DNA of 42,109 nucleotides from a candidate division TM6 bacterium GW2011_GWF2_38_10. GTDB lineage: Bacteria; Babelota; Babeliae; Babelales; RVW-14. The notes under the pieces were generated by a model that did not search any database, was not told where the DNA came from, and saw only the letters and a list, made by a program, of their open reading frames with translations. Each line of letters starts with the position of its first letter. Position 1 is the first letter of the stretch. This document shows, piece after piece, positions 8,765 through 18,413 of this stretch. Location: positions 1 to 42,109 of the forward strand of contig LBTY01000011.1 of NCBI GenBank assembly GCA_000992305.1. Reading direction: 5' to 3'. The translations under genes and the position numbers were made by a program.

Positions 8765-10403
8765 GGCATATGTGGTTGTGTTACGGTAACTGTTTTATTG
8801 TTAACCGTGAGCATAATATCAACATTATGAAGTATTGTAGGGCGGTGAGATACGATAAAAAGTGTTTTAACGCCCTTTAACTCATTAATAGTTTGTTGAA
8901 TAAATTGTTCCGATTCTTGGTCAAGCGAGGATGTCGCTTCGTCAAATATAATGATATCAGGATTTTTCAATAGTGCTCGAGCAATTGTTATTCGTTGTTT
9001 TTGGCCTCCTGACAAGCAGACTCCATTTTCCCCAACGATAGTGTTGTACCCTTGCGGTAATTGTTCAATAAAATTATGCGCATATGCTGCGGTACATGTG
9101 CGAACAATATCAGCGTGGGTTGCCTGGGGATTTGCGTAGGCAATATTATTGTAAATGGTATCGTTAAATAAAAATGGACGTTGCCCAACATAGCCTATTC
9201 GATTGCGTAAACTCTGGTATGAAATATCAACAAGGTCTATAGAGTTGATTGTTATGGTGCCATGTGTTGGATGAATAAAGCCAAGAAGTAAATCACACAG
9301 GGTACTTTTCCCCCCTCCAGATGGGCCAACAATGCCAACGCATGATCCTCAAAAACAGTTGAATGATCATTATACGAAAATCCTACCTGTTTAAAACAAA
9401 GTGTTTTTATGGGCGGGGTGAGATCTTTGGTTTTGTAGAGTGCGGTAGGGGCTATTTCGTCCATAAGGGTGAATATTCGTTCGGCTGCAGCAATACCATA
9501 CTGGATGTCTCCAAATATGTTAATGATTTTTTTGAGTGGTTGAAAAGCAAGGATGATAGCGGCAGCAAATGATGTTAGCTGTCCGGCTGTTATTGAACCT
9601 TTGAGTATTTGTTGGGTTGCAATAAAAAATACAATGCCGCCACCAGTCATTGCAATGACTTCCACACATGCAGGAGCAAGTGCTTCAATTTTTGCATTTT
9701 TCATAATGGACGAAAAACAGTTTTTTAAAAGATGTTTAAATTGTTTAACTTCTGTATTTTCAGCATTAAACGCTTTTATTTCTCGAATGCCAACAAATGA
9801 TTCTTGAAGCATGTTACTAACACGCCCCATTTCTTGTTGAATAGCACGGGATGCTTTTTTTCGGGCTTTACTCATAATGCTTATCGTAATTCCGATAAAC
9901 GGGCCGATCAGGAGAGTTAGAGTAGTAAGTTGCCAGTTTTGGTAAAAAGCTATTATGACAAGACAAAGGGCTTCAAAAACACTACGTACTCCATCCTTAA
10001 TGACGTTGGAGGCGGTCGCTTGTATCATTTGTACATCATTGAGAAAATGTGACATAAGTTGACCGGTTGTTGTTTTTTGGTAAAAAGATAAAGGAAAATG
10101 AATAATTTTTTCAAGTAATGAACTTCGAATATCGTTTACCACTTTATTGCCGACCCAATGCATGAGATATGATGAAAGATACATAAACAATCCTTTTAAT
10201 GCGAAAAAAAGAATAAATGCGCCAATAAAAGGAATAATGAGATGATGAAATTGTTTAATAAAAATATCATCAATGGTATGTTTCAATAAATATGCCGGAG
10301 CTGATGATGTTATACCAAAAAGCGTTGCGCACATAATGGAAAGAACCAGCCGCTTCCAGTATGGTTGCGCATAAAGAAGAACTCGTTGCAAGGATGTGTT
10401 CAT
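8722..10403 (-). pseudogene. ABC exporter (MsbA/LmrA type, TM domain plus ATPase) interrupted by a frameshift near 9340-9355
   Basis: 9252-10403 carries the TM domain and start of the ATPase (VGFSYNDHSTVFED); another frame reads GSCVGIVGPSGGGKSTLCDLLLGF...LSGGQKQRITIARALLKNPDIIIFDEATSSLD...SHR to the stop at 8722. Confidence 0.8.
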
Positions 10404-10537
10404 GAGGGTCTCAAATAAAATAGCTTAAAACAGATCATTATTTCATAACAGTATTACTTGACAAGGTGTGTGGATAAACATTCCCTGCCAAGTAACGTTA
10501 TAATAGCTTTTTTATTAAAGATTTCAATCAATCATTT

Positions 10538-11428
10538 TTATATGACATGTTGTAATTGAGTTCCATCAAATGAAAATATAGAGCATCCATTGGGTAATAT
10601 GGTATCACCTTGGCATGTAGGGTTGCATGAGCCTATGGCAATATAATCCATATCATTGTTCCAATAAATTGATTGGTCAGTAAATATATGAGAAGTTGTT
10701 GTTATAAGCGTTGATTCTTGCGATGTAACATAGTAAATGGAGAGCGTATCGTCAACTCCAACAGCTATATGGTGTTCATCGGGAGCCCATGCAATACATG
10801 ATACATAACTAGGTAAATTAAATGAATTAATTACGTCTATGGTACTTTCTGTAAGGGAATATATGGTGAGTTGGTTTGCGTGAGCAAGTGCTATAAAACT
10901 TCCTGATGGTGTTATTTCAATACATTCTGCAGATTGTGCAAAAAACGTTGAGGCCAATGTAGAGAGGGTATTATTTTCATATAAAAAAATAATAATTTGA
11001 AATACTGCACCGCGAATGCAAGCCATTAATTTTGTGTTGTTATTAAACCATTGGAGTGATGAAATAGATACAAAATCTTCTGTTTCGGTTGGGCTTATGC
11101 TTGTTGTGTATGATATTGTTTCAAGTATTGGATCATAGTTTAAAATATTAATTTTAGGGTTATAACCGCTTTCTCCTACTGCAATAATGTTCTCTGTTAT
11201 GTTAACGCTTGTGCTTGTTATATTTTGGCCATTATCAAGTTGATATGATATGCACTGTGAAGGATTTGTGTTGTTCGGAATTAATGTGAAACTATCGTTG
11301 TAAATAGATATGCGAGGGTTGCTTAGTTCCTCAGCGCATACATTGTGCGAATATGTGCATGCGTATAATATAAAAAATATAATGTGAGTTTTTTGTTTAA
11401 ACAATGATGTTGCCGTGGATGCTAACAT
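10538..11428 (-). CDS. Secreted WD40/beta-propeller-like protein
   Basis: Start at 11428 supported by AAGGAGGATCTCATG; signal peptide MLASTATSLFKQKTHIIFFILYACTYSHNVCA; repeats such as SCIAWAPDEHHIAVGVDDTLSIYYV. Confidence 0.7.
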   Translation of the reverse strand: MLASTATSLFKQKTHIIFFILYACTYSHNVCAEELSNPRISIYNDSFTLIPNNTNPSQCISYQLDNGQNITSTSVNITENIIAVGESGYNPKINILNYDPILETISYTTSISPTETEDFVSISSLQWFNNNTKLMACIRGAVFQIIIFLYENNTLSTLASTFFAQSAECIEITPSGSFIALAHANQLTIYSLTESTIDVINSFNLPSYVSCIAWAPDEHHIAVGVDDTLSIYYVTSQESTLITTTSHIFTDQSIYWNNDMDYIAIGSCNPTCQGDTILPNGCSIFSFDGTQLQHVI

Positions 11429-13520
11429 GAGATCCTCCTTCAAGTACTATTTTTGTGTTATCTATTTCTTCCTCATTGGTAAAGGTAATAAAGCTTTTTC
11501 TTTGTTCTTGTGCATTGGCACCAAATGTAATTTTGAATGTTCTACAATTTGGTCCTGCGCCATCTGCTCGGCCTACGAGAATATATTCTCCAGATAAGCC
11601 CCATTGAGAAAATCCATCCGCATTATAAAGAGATTGCGTAAAGCGTTGTGTTAATTCTTCGTTGGTGCAATCATAAATTCTTAACCCAGGTAATGTGCCC
11701 GAGAGTGCAGATACAGATTGTCCATTTGGAGCACAATTTGAAATATGGGTACAGGCAATATCATCCGTTTGATCAATAAGGGATAATGTGTTATTTGCAA
11801 ATTTAACAAGTTGTAGAGGGCGAGTACCTCCGGTACCGACGTCTCCAGGAGTGGTAATAATATAGGTATTATTTGGTGAAAATTGTACACAATATACTGA
11901 GGTTCCTCCAAGATCTATAGAAGAAACTGGTTCAAGTGTTGTTCCTGTAAAATAATACAGTCGTATTTTGTGGGAATTATTAAATCCGCCAACCGGATCT
12001 GGCAATCGTCCTCCCAGGAGCAAGTATTTACCATCATTTGACCATGAAAGATCGTATGGACGTGCCCATGTGGTAGAATTTCCATAAGGGCGGGATGTAA
12101 CAGGTGTTACACTGTTGCCATCAAACGCATAGACGCGGATTTGATCTCTGTTGTCAAAACCTCCCATGTTTTCAGTAGCTCCTAATCCAGCTATTGCTAC
12201 ATAGTGGCTATCGGGAGAAAATCGTATGGCAAAAGGAATACATGCGATAAGTACTAGTCCTTCTCCATCAACCTTTTCAGTACCCCAGTCTACATCGGTA
12301 ACTTTTTGAAGGGATGAGCCATTAAAATAAAAAATATACAGTTTTGCATTGATTCCACTTGCATAGCTCGCTTGGTTTGCTGCAGCTACATATTTGCCAC
12401 ATGGTGACCAAGTAATACAGTTTACCCTATTTAAAAGATGAGCTGAGGCTACTTGGTCTATACTTGAAGTGTTAATTTTAAAAACACGGACGTTGCTTGA
12501 CGCATGGTCTCCTGCAACAGCGATATATTGTTCATTTGGAGAAAAACTCATGGCACGGATGTATGATAGACCTGTATTAACGCTTAGATCTAATGTTGTT
12601 GCTGCTGGATGTATTCCTGCTAAAGAATTGAGTTTTGTATTGTTTTTAAAAATAATTGTTCCATCGACAATTTTCATGCCGGTATTGGTTGCAAGAATAG
12701 AACACCCATCACACGTGATTTTAGACGATTCGTCTTTGCAGTAAATACGTCTGCTCAATGGTATTGTGGGAGCAAATGAAAAAGTGATATCATGATCAAG
12801 GTAAAGATGGCTATTGTCGGTAATAAAACTTGGTGCTGTTGATTGATATACAATTCCATGGTTTTTTCCTGTAAAAATAACATCATTTGTGAAAAATAAT
12901 GATCCATTATTAACATACCAATCATCGCCCATTTCAAATACAACATTATCGAGGGTTAGGTGACTTAAACTACTGGAAATAGTAAGTGAAGGCTGCCCGG
13001 GATATGCATGATTTGTTTTTATAATCATATTGCGTAATGTTAAGGTACTATCATTATCAAGGATTAGTTGGGCATCATCACCGATAGTTAACGTATTGCC
13101 TTTTCCATTTATAACAAGGTTGCCATGACAATGTAAAGCTGCATTATCGGGTAGGGTAAAATTTCCTTGTAATGTAATAGATTTACCATTGCCTTCAATA
13201 TAACCACCTGATGAAAATGTAATACTTGCATCAAATATAATATTATTTTCAAGAATGATTCTTCCGTAATTATGTAAATCAATAGGGCCTGAAAGAGGTA
13301 TATTGATATCAAGACTTATGGTTGCAGCCGGTTGTTTAAAGCCTGATGTGGTTGTAAATCCATTATCAAATCGAATAAATCCTGATGTGGTATTAGATGT
13401 GTTATAAAAAACATGATGATATTGTTTGTAGACAGGGTTTGTTGTTCCATCAATATGAATGGCAGAGCCCATAGTGAATATACCATATAAAAATGCGAGG
13501 TAACGAATACAATTCTTCAT
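11397..13520 (-). CDS. Secreted protein with N-terminal right-handed beta-helix and C-terminal WD40-like beta-propeller
   Basis: Signal peptide MKNCIRYLAFLYGIFTMGSA; N-terminal ladder (GRIILENNIIFDASITFSSGGYIEGNGKSITLQGNFTL...); propeller repeats (IRAMSFSPNEQYIAVAG; NCITWSPCGKYVAAAN; IRFSPDSHYVAIAG; LSWSNDGKYLLLGG; VQFSPNNTYIITTPG). Confidence 0.78.
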   Translation of the reverse strand: MKNCIRYLAFLYGIFTMGSAIHIDGTTNPVYKQYHHVFYNTSNTTSGFIRFDNGFTTTSGFKQPAATISLDINIPLSGPIDLHNYGRIILENNIIFDASITFSSGGYIEGNGKSITLQGNFTLPDNAALHCHGNLVINGKGNTLTIGDDAQLILDNDSTLTLRNMIIKTNHAYPGQPSLTISSSLSHLTLDNVVFEMGDDWYVNNGSLFFTNDVIFTGKNHGIVYQSTAPSFITDNSHLYLDHDITFSFAPTIPLSRRIYCKDESSKITCDGCSILATNTGMKIVDGTIIFKNNTKLNSLAGIHPAATTLDLSVNTGLSYIRAMSFSPNEQYIAVAGDHASSNVRVFKINTSSIDQVASAHLLNRVNCITWSPCGKYVAAANQASYASGINAKLYIFYFNGSSLQKVTDVDWGTEKVDGEGLVLIACIPFAIRFSPDSHYVAIAGLGATENMGGFDNRDQIRVYAFDGNSVTPVTSRPYGNSTTWARPYDLSWSNDGKYLLLGGRLPDPVGGFNNSHKIRLYYFTGTTLEPVSSIDLGGTSVYCVQFSPNNTYIITTPGDVGTGGTRPLQLVKFANNTLSLIDQTDDIACTHISNCAPNGQSVSALSGTLPGLRIYDCTNEELTQRFTQSLYNADGFSQWGLSGEYILVGRADGAGPNCRTFKITFGANAQEQRKSFITFTNEEEIDNTKIVLEGGSHVSIHGNIIV

Positions 13521-13549
13521 AATGATATCCTTCTCCTTTTGTGGTTTTT

Positions 13550-13576
13550 AAGGCTATTTTATAGCAAAATAGCCTT
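13550..13576 (-). terminator. Hairpin downstream of tyrS, probable terminator
   Basis: AAGGCTATTTT (13550-13560) / AAAATAGCCTT (13566-13576) perfect 11-bp stem. Confidence 0.5.
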
Positions 13577-13583
13577 ATCTGTA

Positions 13584-14783
13584 TTATTGAATTTTAAATA
13601 TTTTATGTTTTCCAACTTTGATAATCATCTGAGATTCTACAGAAATTTTTGCTTTAAAATCGTTTACAATTTGTTCATTTACTGAAACAGCATTTGATTC
13701 AATAAGACGTTTTGCTTCAGATGATGTTTTTAGAGCCTTTAATTCTTTTAAAAGATCTACTATCCATAATTCACAAGGAAGAGCGTGGTTTAACGTAATT
13801 TCTTGAGCTTTAGAATAATCTTGTTTTTGAAAAAGAGCTTCAAAATTTTGTTGAGCGTCTTGTGCTTCTTGGGCGGACCAAAAACGTGCAACAATATCAT
13901 GAGCCATTATTTTTTTGAGTTTCATAGGGTGTTGAACTTCATTATACACATCGGCTTGCATATGTTTAATGTCATCTTCTGTTTTATGAAGTAAAAGATG
14001 ATAATAACGCCACATAAGTTCGTCTGAAATTGACATGAGTTTGCCATAAGCTTGAGTTGCTGGCTCCCATAGCCCGACATAATTGCCTAAACTTTTAGAC
14101 ATTTTGTTCACGCCATCGAGTCCTTCTAATATAGGCATGGTGAGAACAACTTGGGGTTCTTGTCCATACTGTTCTTGTAAAAAACGCCCCATAAGAACAT
14201 TAAATGTTTGGTCGGTGCCGCCAAGTTCAACGTCTGCTTTAAGAGCGACAGAATCATATCCTTGCATAAGTGGATAGAGCATTTCGTGAAAGCCTATAGG
14301 TGTTTTTTCAGCAAGTCTTTTTTGAAAGTCTTCTCGTTCAATAAGACGAGCAAGTGTCACTTTGCCAGCAAGCTGTAAAACATCAGCAAATGATAATTGC
14401 GAAAGCCATTCTGAATTGTAGCGGACTTTTGTTTTTTGTGGATCAAGAATTTTGCAAACTTGATCAAAATAAGTTTGGGCATTTTTTTTAATTTCTTCTT
14501 CAGTAAGTGGAGGTCGTGTTTTGCTGCGTCCTGTTGGGTCGCCAATACGTGTTGTATAATCGCCAATAAGAAAAATAACCTCATGGCCCAAATCTTGAAA
14601 TTGACGCATTTTTAAAAGAACTACGGCATGACCAAGATGGAGGTCCGGTGCTGTTGGATCCATACCTAATTTTATGCGTAATGGACGTCCTGTTTGAAGT
14701 TTTTTAATAAGATCGGCTTCGGGTAAAATATGAGCGGCGCCATTTTTTATGATGGCGAATGCTTGTGTTATATGTGCTTCCAT
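13584..14783 (-). CDS. tyrS: Tyrosyl-tRNA synthetase
   Basis: [17 protein letters not shown] (HIGH-like), [15 protein letters not shown] (KMSKS), C-terminal S4 domain; ORF extends to 14807 but ATG at 14783 preferred. Confidence 0.95.
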   Translation of the reverse strand: MEAHITQAFAIIKNGAAHILPEADLIKKLQTGRPLRIKLGMDPTAPDLHLGHAVVLLKMRQFQDLGHEVIFLIGDYTTRIGDPTGRSKTRPPLTEEEIKKNAQTYFDQVCKILDPQKTKVRYNSEWLSQLSFADVLQLAGKVTLARLIEREDFQKRLAEKTPIGFHEMLYPLMQGYDSVALKADVELGGTDQTFNVLMGRFLQEQYGQEPQVVLTMPILEGLDGVNKMSKSLGNYVGLWEPATQAYGKLMSISDELMWRYYHLLLHKTEDDIKHMQADVYNEVQHPMKLKKIMAHDIVARFWSAQEAQDAQQNFEALFQKQDYSKAQEITLNHALPCELWIVDLLKELKALKTSSEAKRLIESNAVSVNEQIVNDFKAKISVESQMIIKVGKHKIFKIQ

Positions 14784-14796
14784 AAAAACCTTTTTT

Positions 14797-15429
14797 TTAG
14801 ATGACAAGGATTGTGAGTATTTGTTTTACGATTTGGATAAGATATATAAATCCCATTCGGATTGGTGGCGCTAAAAAAATAAAAATAAAAATAAAAATTG
14901 AATACCGATAAAACCATTCAATAATATGGGGATATTTTTTTATAAGAAAAATCATAAGAATATGGCTACCATCAAGAGGTGGAATGGGGAGAAGATTAAA
15001 GACGCCTAACCCAATATTAATATAAACAAGCGCATACATGATTTGTTGTAGGGTTATAAGACTAATATTGGATATTCCTAGTAGTGGGGCGTATTTCAAA
15101 ATATAAAGGCCTACAAGTGCCAAAAGAAAATTTGCAAAAGGACCGGCAAGTGCTGTAAAAACTGTATATAAGCGAGGTTTTTTAAAATTTCGCGCATCAA
15201 AAATAACGGCTTTTGCCCAACCAACCCTAAAGAGCATAAGAAAAATGAGACCCATTGGGTCAATATGAGCTATGGGATTAAGCGTCAAACGTCCTTGATT
15301 CTTTGCTGTAGGGTCACCCAAAAGATATGCAGTAAGTGCGTGTGCATATTCATGCACGGAAAGAGCAAGAAGAAATGCAGGAAGAAATATAACCATGGAG
15401 GCTATAAGTGTTGAAAATGATGAATGCAT
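14797..15429 (-). CDS. Site-2 protease family (M50) membrane metalloprotease
   Basis: [38 protein letters not shown] and [14 protein letters not shown]; intact HExxH and DG. Confidence 0.9.
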   Translation of the reverse strand: MHSSFSTLIASMVIFLPAFLLALSVHEYAHALTAYLLGDPTAKNQGRLTLNPIAHIDPMGLIFLMLFRVGWAKAVIFDARNFKKPRLYTVFTALAGPFANFLLALVGLYILKYAPLLGISNISLITLQQIMYALVYINIGLGVFNLLPIPPLDGSHILMIFLIKKYPHIIEWFYRYSIFIFIFIFLAPPIRMGFIYLIQIVKQILTILVI

Positions 15430-15441
15430 TATTGTCCTTTT

Positions 15442-16161
15442 TTATAAAACAAACCCAAGTAACATTTTTTTTATAATCATGGTACAAAGTGAAAGAAAAG
15501 CAAAAAAAGTTTCGCTTATTCCTGGTAAAAAGAATAAAGCAAAAAAAATAAAAAGAGAATAGTGTTCAAGTTGATGAATAATACGGTGATAAGCTGTGGG
15601 GACTATGTAATAAAGCATATGTCCTCCTGTAAATGGCGGGAGTGGAATAAGATTGAGTATTCCGAATAAAATGGCGATATTGATAATCGTTTTAAACAGC
15701 ATAACAAAGCTTAATGTTACTGCATAGGGGAGGTTGAGGAGAATAACTCCTTTCAGACAAAGCGCGGATAAAAAAGCAAGTAAAAAATTACCAAATGTAC
15801 CTGAGAAAATAGTGAGCAGTCCGCCAAGGCGGATGTATTTAAAATGAGCATCGTTGATAGGTGGTTGGATTATCATGTGTGAACCAAATGCTAAGATGAT
15901 GACGCAAAACATTTCTTTAGAAAAAGGTTCGCCAAAGAGTATACCAATAAGCAAATAAGTTATAAGAATAATAAATAATCCTAATAAATCTATATGAGCA
16001 AGTGGGTTAAAGGTTAAAAATCCAAGGTTATATGCTGTGGTATCGCCCATAATTTTTGCGGTTAATGTTTTAAAAAAACCATTAAAGGTGAAAATAAGCA
16101 ATAAGCAAGGAAAGAGGATGACCATTTCATTGACAAGGGAAAAAAGAGGATTATGTGTCAT
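15442..16161 (-). CDS. M50-like membrane protein lacking zinc-binding residues (pseudoprotease paralogue)
   Basis: FTFNGFFKTLTAKIMGDTTAYNLGFLTFNPLAHIDLLG aligns to the neighbouring M50 protein, with HExxH replaced by NGFFK and LDG by FTG. Confidence 0.75.
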   Translation of the reverse strand: MTHNPLFSLVNEMVILFPCLLLIFTFNGFFKTLTAKIMGDTTAYNLGFLTFNPLAHIDLLGLFIILITYLLIGILFGEPFSKEMFCVIILAFGSHMIIQPPINDAHFKYIRLGGLLTIFSGTFGNFLLAFLSALCLKGVILLNLPYAVTLSFVMLFKTIINIAILFGILNLIPLPPFTGGHMLYYIVPTAYHRIIHQLEHYSLFIFFALFFLPGISETFFAFLSLCTMIIKKMLLGFVL

Positions 16162-16354
16162 AATATCCTTTTGAAAAAATAAAACATTTAAAAGGCTTTT
16201 TAAATCTTTCTTAGCATAAGTTATAAGGGGATTCTGGTCAAATGGACTTTATAACATAATAATTAAAAAAGGGTAGATGCTTGCTTTTTACGTTCTTTTT
16301 TTTATACGGTTTTTTGGTGTTAGATTGTAGGGTTTATTCATTAAGGAGAATATT

Positions 16355-17686
16355 ATGAATAAAGCATTATGTCGTGGATTATTGCTTTCTTTTGTGCTGT
16401 ATAGTGGGTTTGTTTGTATGAGTTATGCACAAAGAGTTACATGGAGTATTTTATGCTATATTCAAGCTGACAATAATTTAGATGCACAGGCTTATGCTAA
16501 TATTCGTGATATGGTGGAGGCTTTTAAAAAAAATAAGAGTAATGCATCATATGTAAATATGATTATTCAGTGGGACCAGCCGAGGAATAATAAAACATGG
16601 CGTTATCTTGTTACGTCAAGTGGGCTTGTTGAATGTGGTTCTCTTTCAACTGAAATGGGCATTCGTCCTGAACAAGAACTTATTGATGCTATGCAATGGG
16701 TTGCAACATCATTTCCTGCTGAACATTACGCATTAATTTTATGGAATCATGGAAGTGGTATTGAAGATTATAAGCAATTTAAAGGAGTTGATAATCCATT
16801 TATTTATTCTTATTCTCTTACCGGATCATGGCTTACTCCTCCAGGTTTTTTGCTGGATGACCGAGGTATTTTATATGATGATACGCAAAAAACGTGTTTA
16901 ACCAATCAAGGGCTTGCGCGTGCGTGTAAGGAGATTGCGCGTATATTAGGTAAAAAATTGGATATTTTAGGAATGGATGCTTGTTTGATGGCAATGGTTG
17001 AAGTTGCCTATCAAGTGCAGGATTGGGTTGATTATTTAGTAGCATCTGAAGAATCTGAGCCGGCAGAAGGGTGGCCTTACGAATCTATATTGGCAAATCT
17101 TTTAAAAAATCCAACAATGTCATCGAAAGTACTTTCTCAGGTTATTGTAAATTCTTATGGTATTTTTTATCATAAACGTTTTTCATGGTGTACATTATCT
17201 GCTATAGATCTTGCCTTGTGTGATCGTGTTGTAAAACAATTTAATCGCATATTACAAAAACTTGAGAGTAACGCACGGCTTACACCAAAAGATGTAAAAG
17301 ACAAGATTATAAAAGCGCGCCGAGCTGCTTGTGCAATGAGTTATAATAGTTATGTGGATATGTATTCTTTTTTGCAAGAGCTTGAAAAACAGAATCGTCG
17401 AGTGGTTGCAAAATCTGCAAAAATTATCGATCGCGTATCAAGCTCAAGAAAAAAATCATATAAAAAGAATACATCAACGCTTTTGAATTATATTAGGTTG
17501 GAAAAAAAATATTTAGCACAAATGGTGGTACGTTCCTATGCAGGTACAAAAATAAAGCGTGCGCGTGGTTGTTCTTTGTATTATCCTCATGTTCGTTATT
17601 CTTCTTCGGCTATCCATTCTTCTTATTATGAGACTCGTTTTGCAAAAGATACAAAATGGGTTAGTTTTATTACAAAAAATCGTTGA
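16355..17686 (+). CDS. Secreted C11 (clostripain-like) cysteine peptidase
   Basis: Signal peptide MNKALCRGLLLSFVLYSGFVCMSYA; ALILWNHGSGIED (His) and LDILGMDACLMAMVEVAYQV (Cys) motifs. Confidence 0.88.
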   Translation: MNKALCRGLLLSFVLYSGFVCMSYAQRVTWSILCYIQADNNLDAQAYANIRDMVEAFKKNKSNASYVNMIIQWDQPRNNKTWRYLVTSSGLVECGSLSTEMGIRPEQELIDAMQWVATSFPAEHYALILWNHGSGIEDYKQFKGVDNPFIYSYSLTGSWLTPPGFLLDDRGILYDDTQKTCLTNQGLARACKEIARILGKKLDILGMDACLMAMVEVAYQVQDWVDYLVASEESEPAEGWPYESILANLLKNPTMSSKVLSQVIVNSYGIFYHKRFSWCTLSAIDLALCDRVVKQFNRILQKLESNARLTPKDVKDKIIKARRAACAMSYNSYVDMYSFLQELEKQNRRVVAKSAKIIDRVSSSRKKSYKKNTSTLLNYIRLEKKYLAQMVVRSYAGTKIKRARGCSLYYPHVRYSSSAIHSSYYETRFAKDTKWVSFITKNR

Positions 17687-17769
17687 GCGTAGCTTTTTTT
17701 GATTTTTGTGACATACTTTTGAAAATTGTTTGTTAATGTTCTTTGGTTATTATGGTTGCATGGGAGATT

Positions 17770-18405
17770 ATGCTTATTAATCAGAATAAAAATCACACTC
17801 CAGTGGTCCTTAAAAAAGATGAAGAAATTTTAGTGGTGCAGCGTAAAAATATTTTTTCTGTGATTGAACCTTTTACTGGGTTTTCTCCTGTTCATGATTT
17901 TGCAAAGTTGCAACAATCACTTGCTCCCTATTATGAGTTTCATTGGCGGAGTATGATGGAATCTGATGTTCTTTATAAACAAATTATCCCCTATCTTATT
18001 TTTGAATATAATAAACAATTTTTTGTTATGAAACGTCGAGAAAATGCGAGTGAAGCACGATTGCAAAATAAATATTCCTTAGGAATTGGTGGGCATATTC
18101 GCCAAGCTGATATAACTTCAGGGAATATTATAGATTGGGCATGCCGTGAGTTTCATGAAGAAGTTGATTACTCTGGAAATGTTGTTTCCATCCCACTTGG
18201 AATGATTAATGATGAAAGTAATTCGGTTGGGCAGGTTCATATAGGATTTGTATTTTTATTGCATGGTGATTCTCCTTGTATTTCAATAAAATCTGAACAT
18301 AAAGAAGGTTATTTGATTGATTTGCAAGGGTGCAAGGATCGTTTTAATGAGCTTGAATCTTGGAGTCAAGTGATTGTGCCCCACTTAGAATCTTTAACAA
18401 TATAG
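17770..18405 (+). CDS. NUDIX-like hydrolase
   Basis: SLGIGGHIRQAD...WACREFHEEVDYSG (degenerate NUDIX box); ATG at 17770 preceded by GGGAG; ORF track start 17743. Confidence 0.65.
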   Translation: MLINQNKNHTPVVLKKDEEILVVQRKNIFSVIEPFTGFSPVHDFAKLQQSLAPYYEFHWRSMMESDVLYKQIIPYLIFEYNKQFFVMKRRENASEARLQNKYSLGIGGHIRQADITSGNIIDWACREFHEEVDYSGNVVSIPLGMINDESNSVGQVHIGFVFLLHGDSPCISIKSEHKEGYLIDLQGCKDRFNELESWSQVIVPHLESLTI

Positions 18406-18413
18406 GGTTGTAT

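Noticed and set aside
8988-9191. 67-aa minus ORF
   Set aside because: Wrong frame inside the ABC ATPase domain; the correct frame reads through without an ATG/GTG/TTG until the LSGGQ TTG.
10469-10477. Isolated DnaA-box match TGTGGATAA
   Set aside because: Single copy with no companion boxes; expected occasionally by chance.
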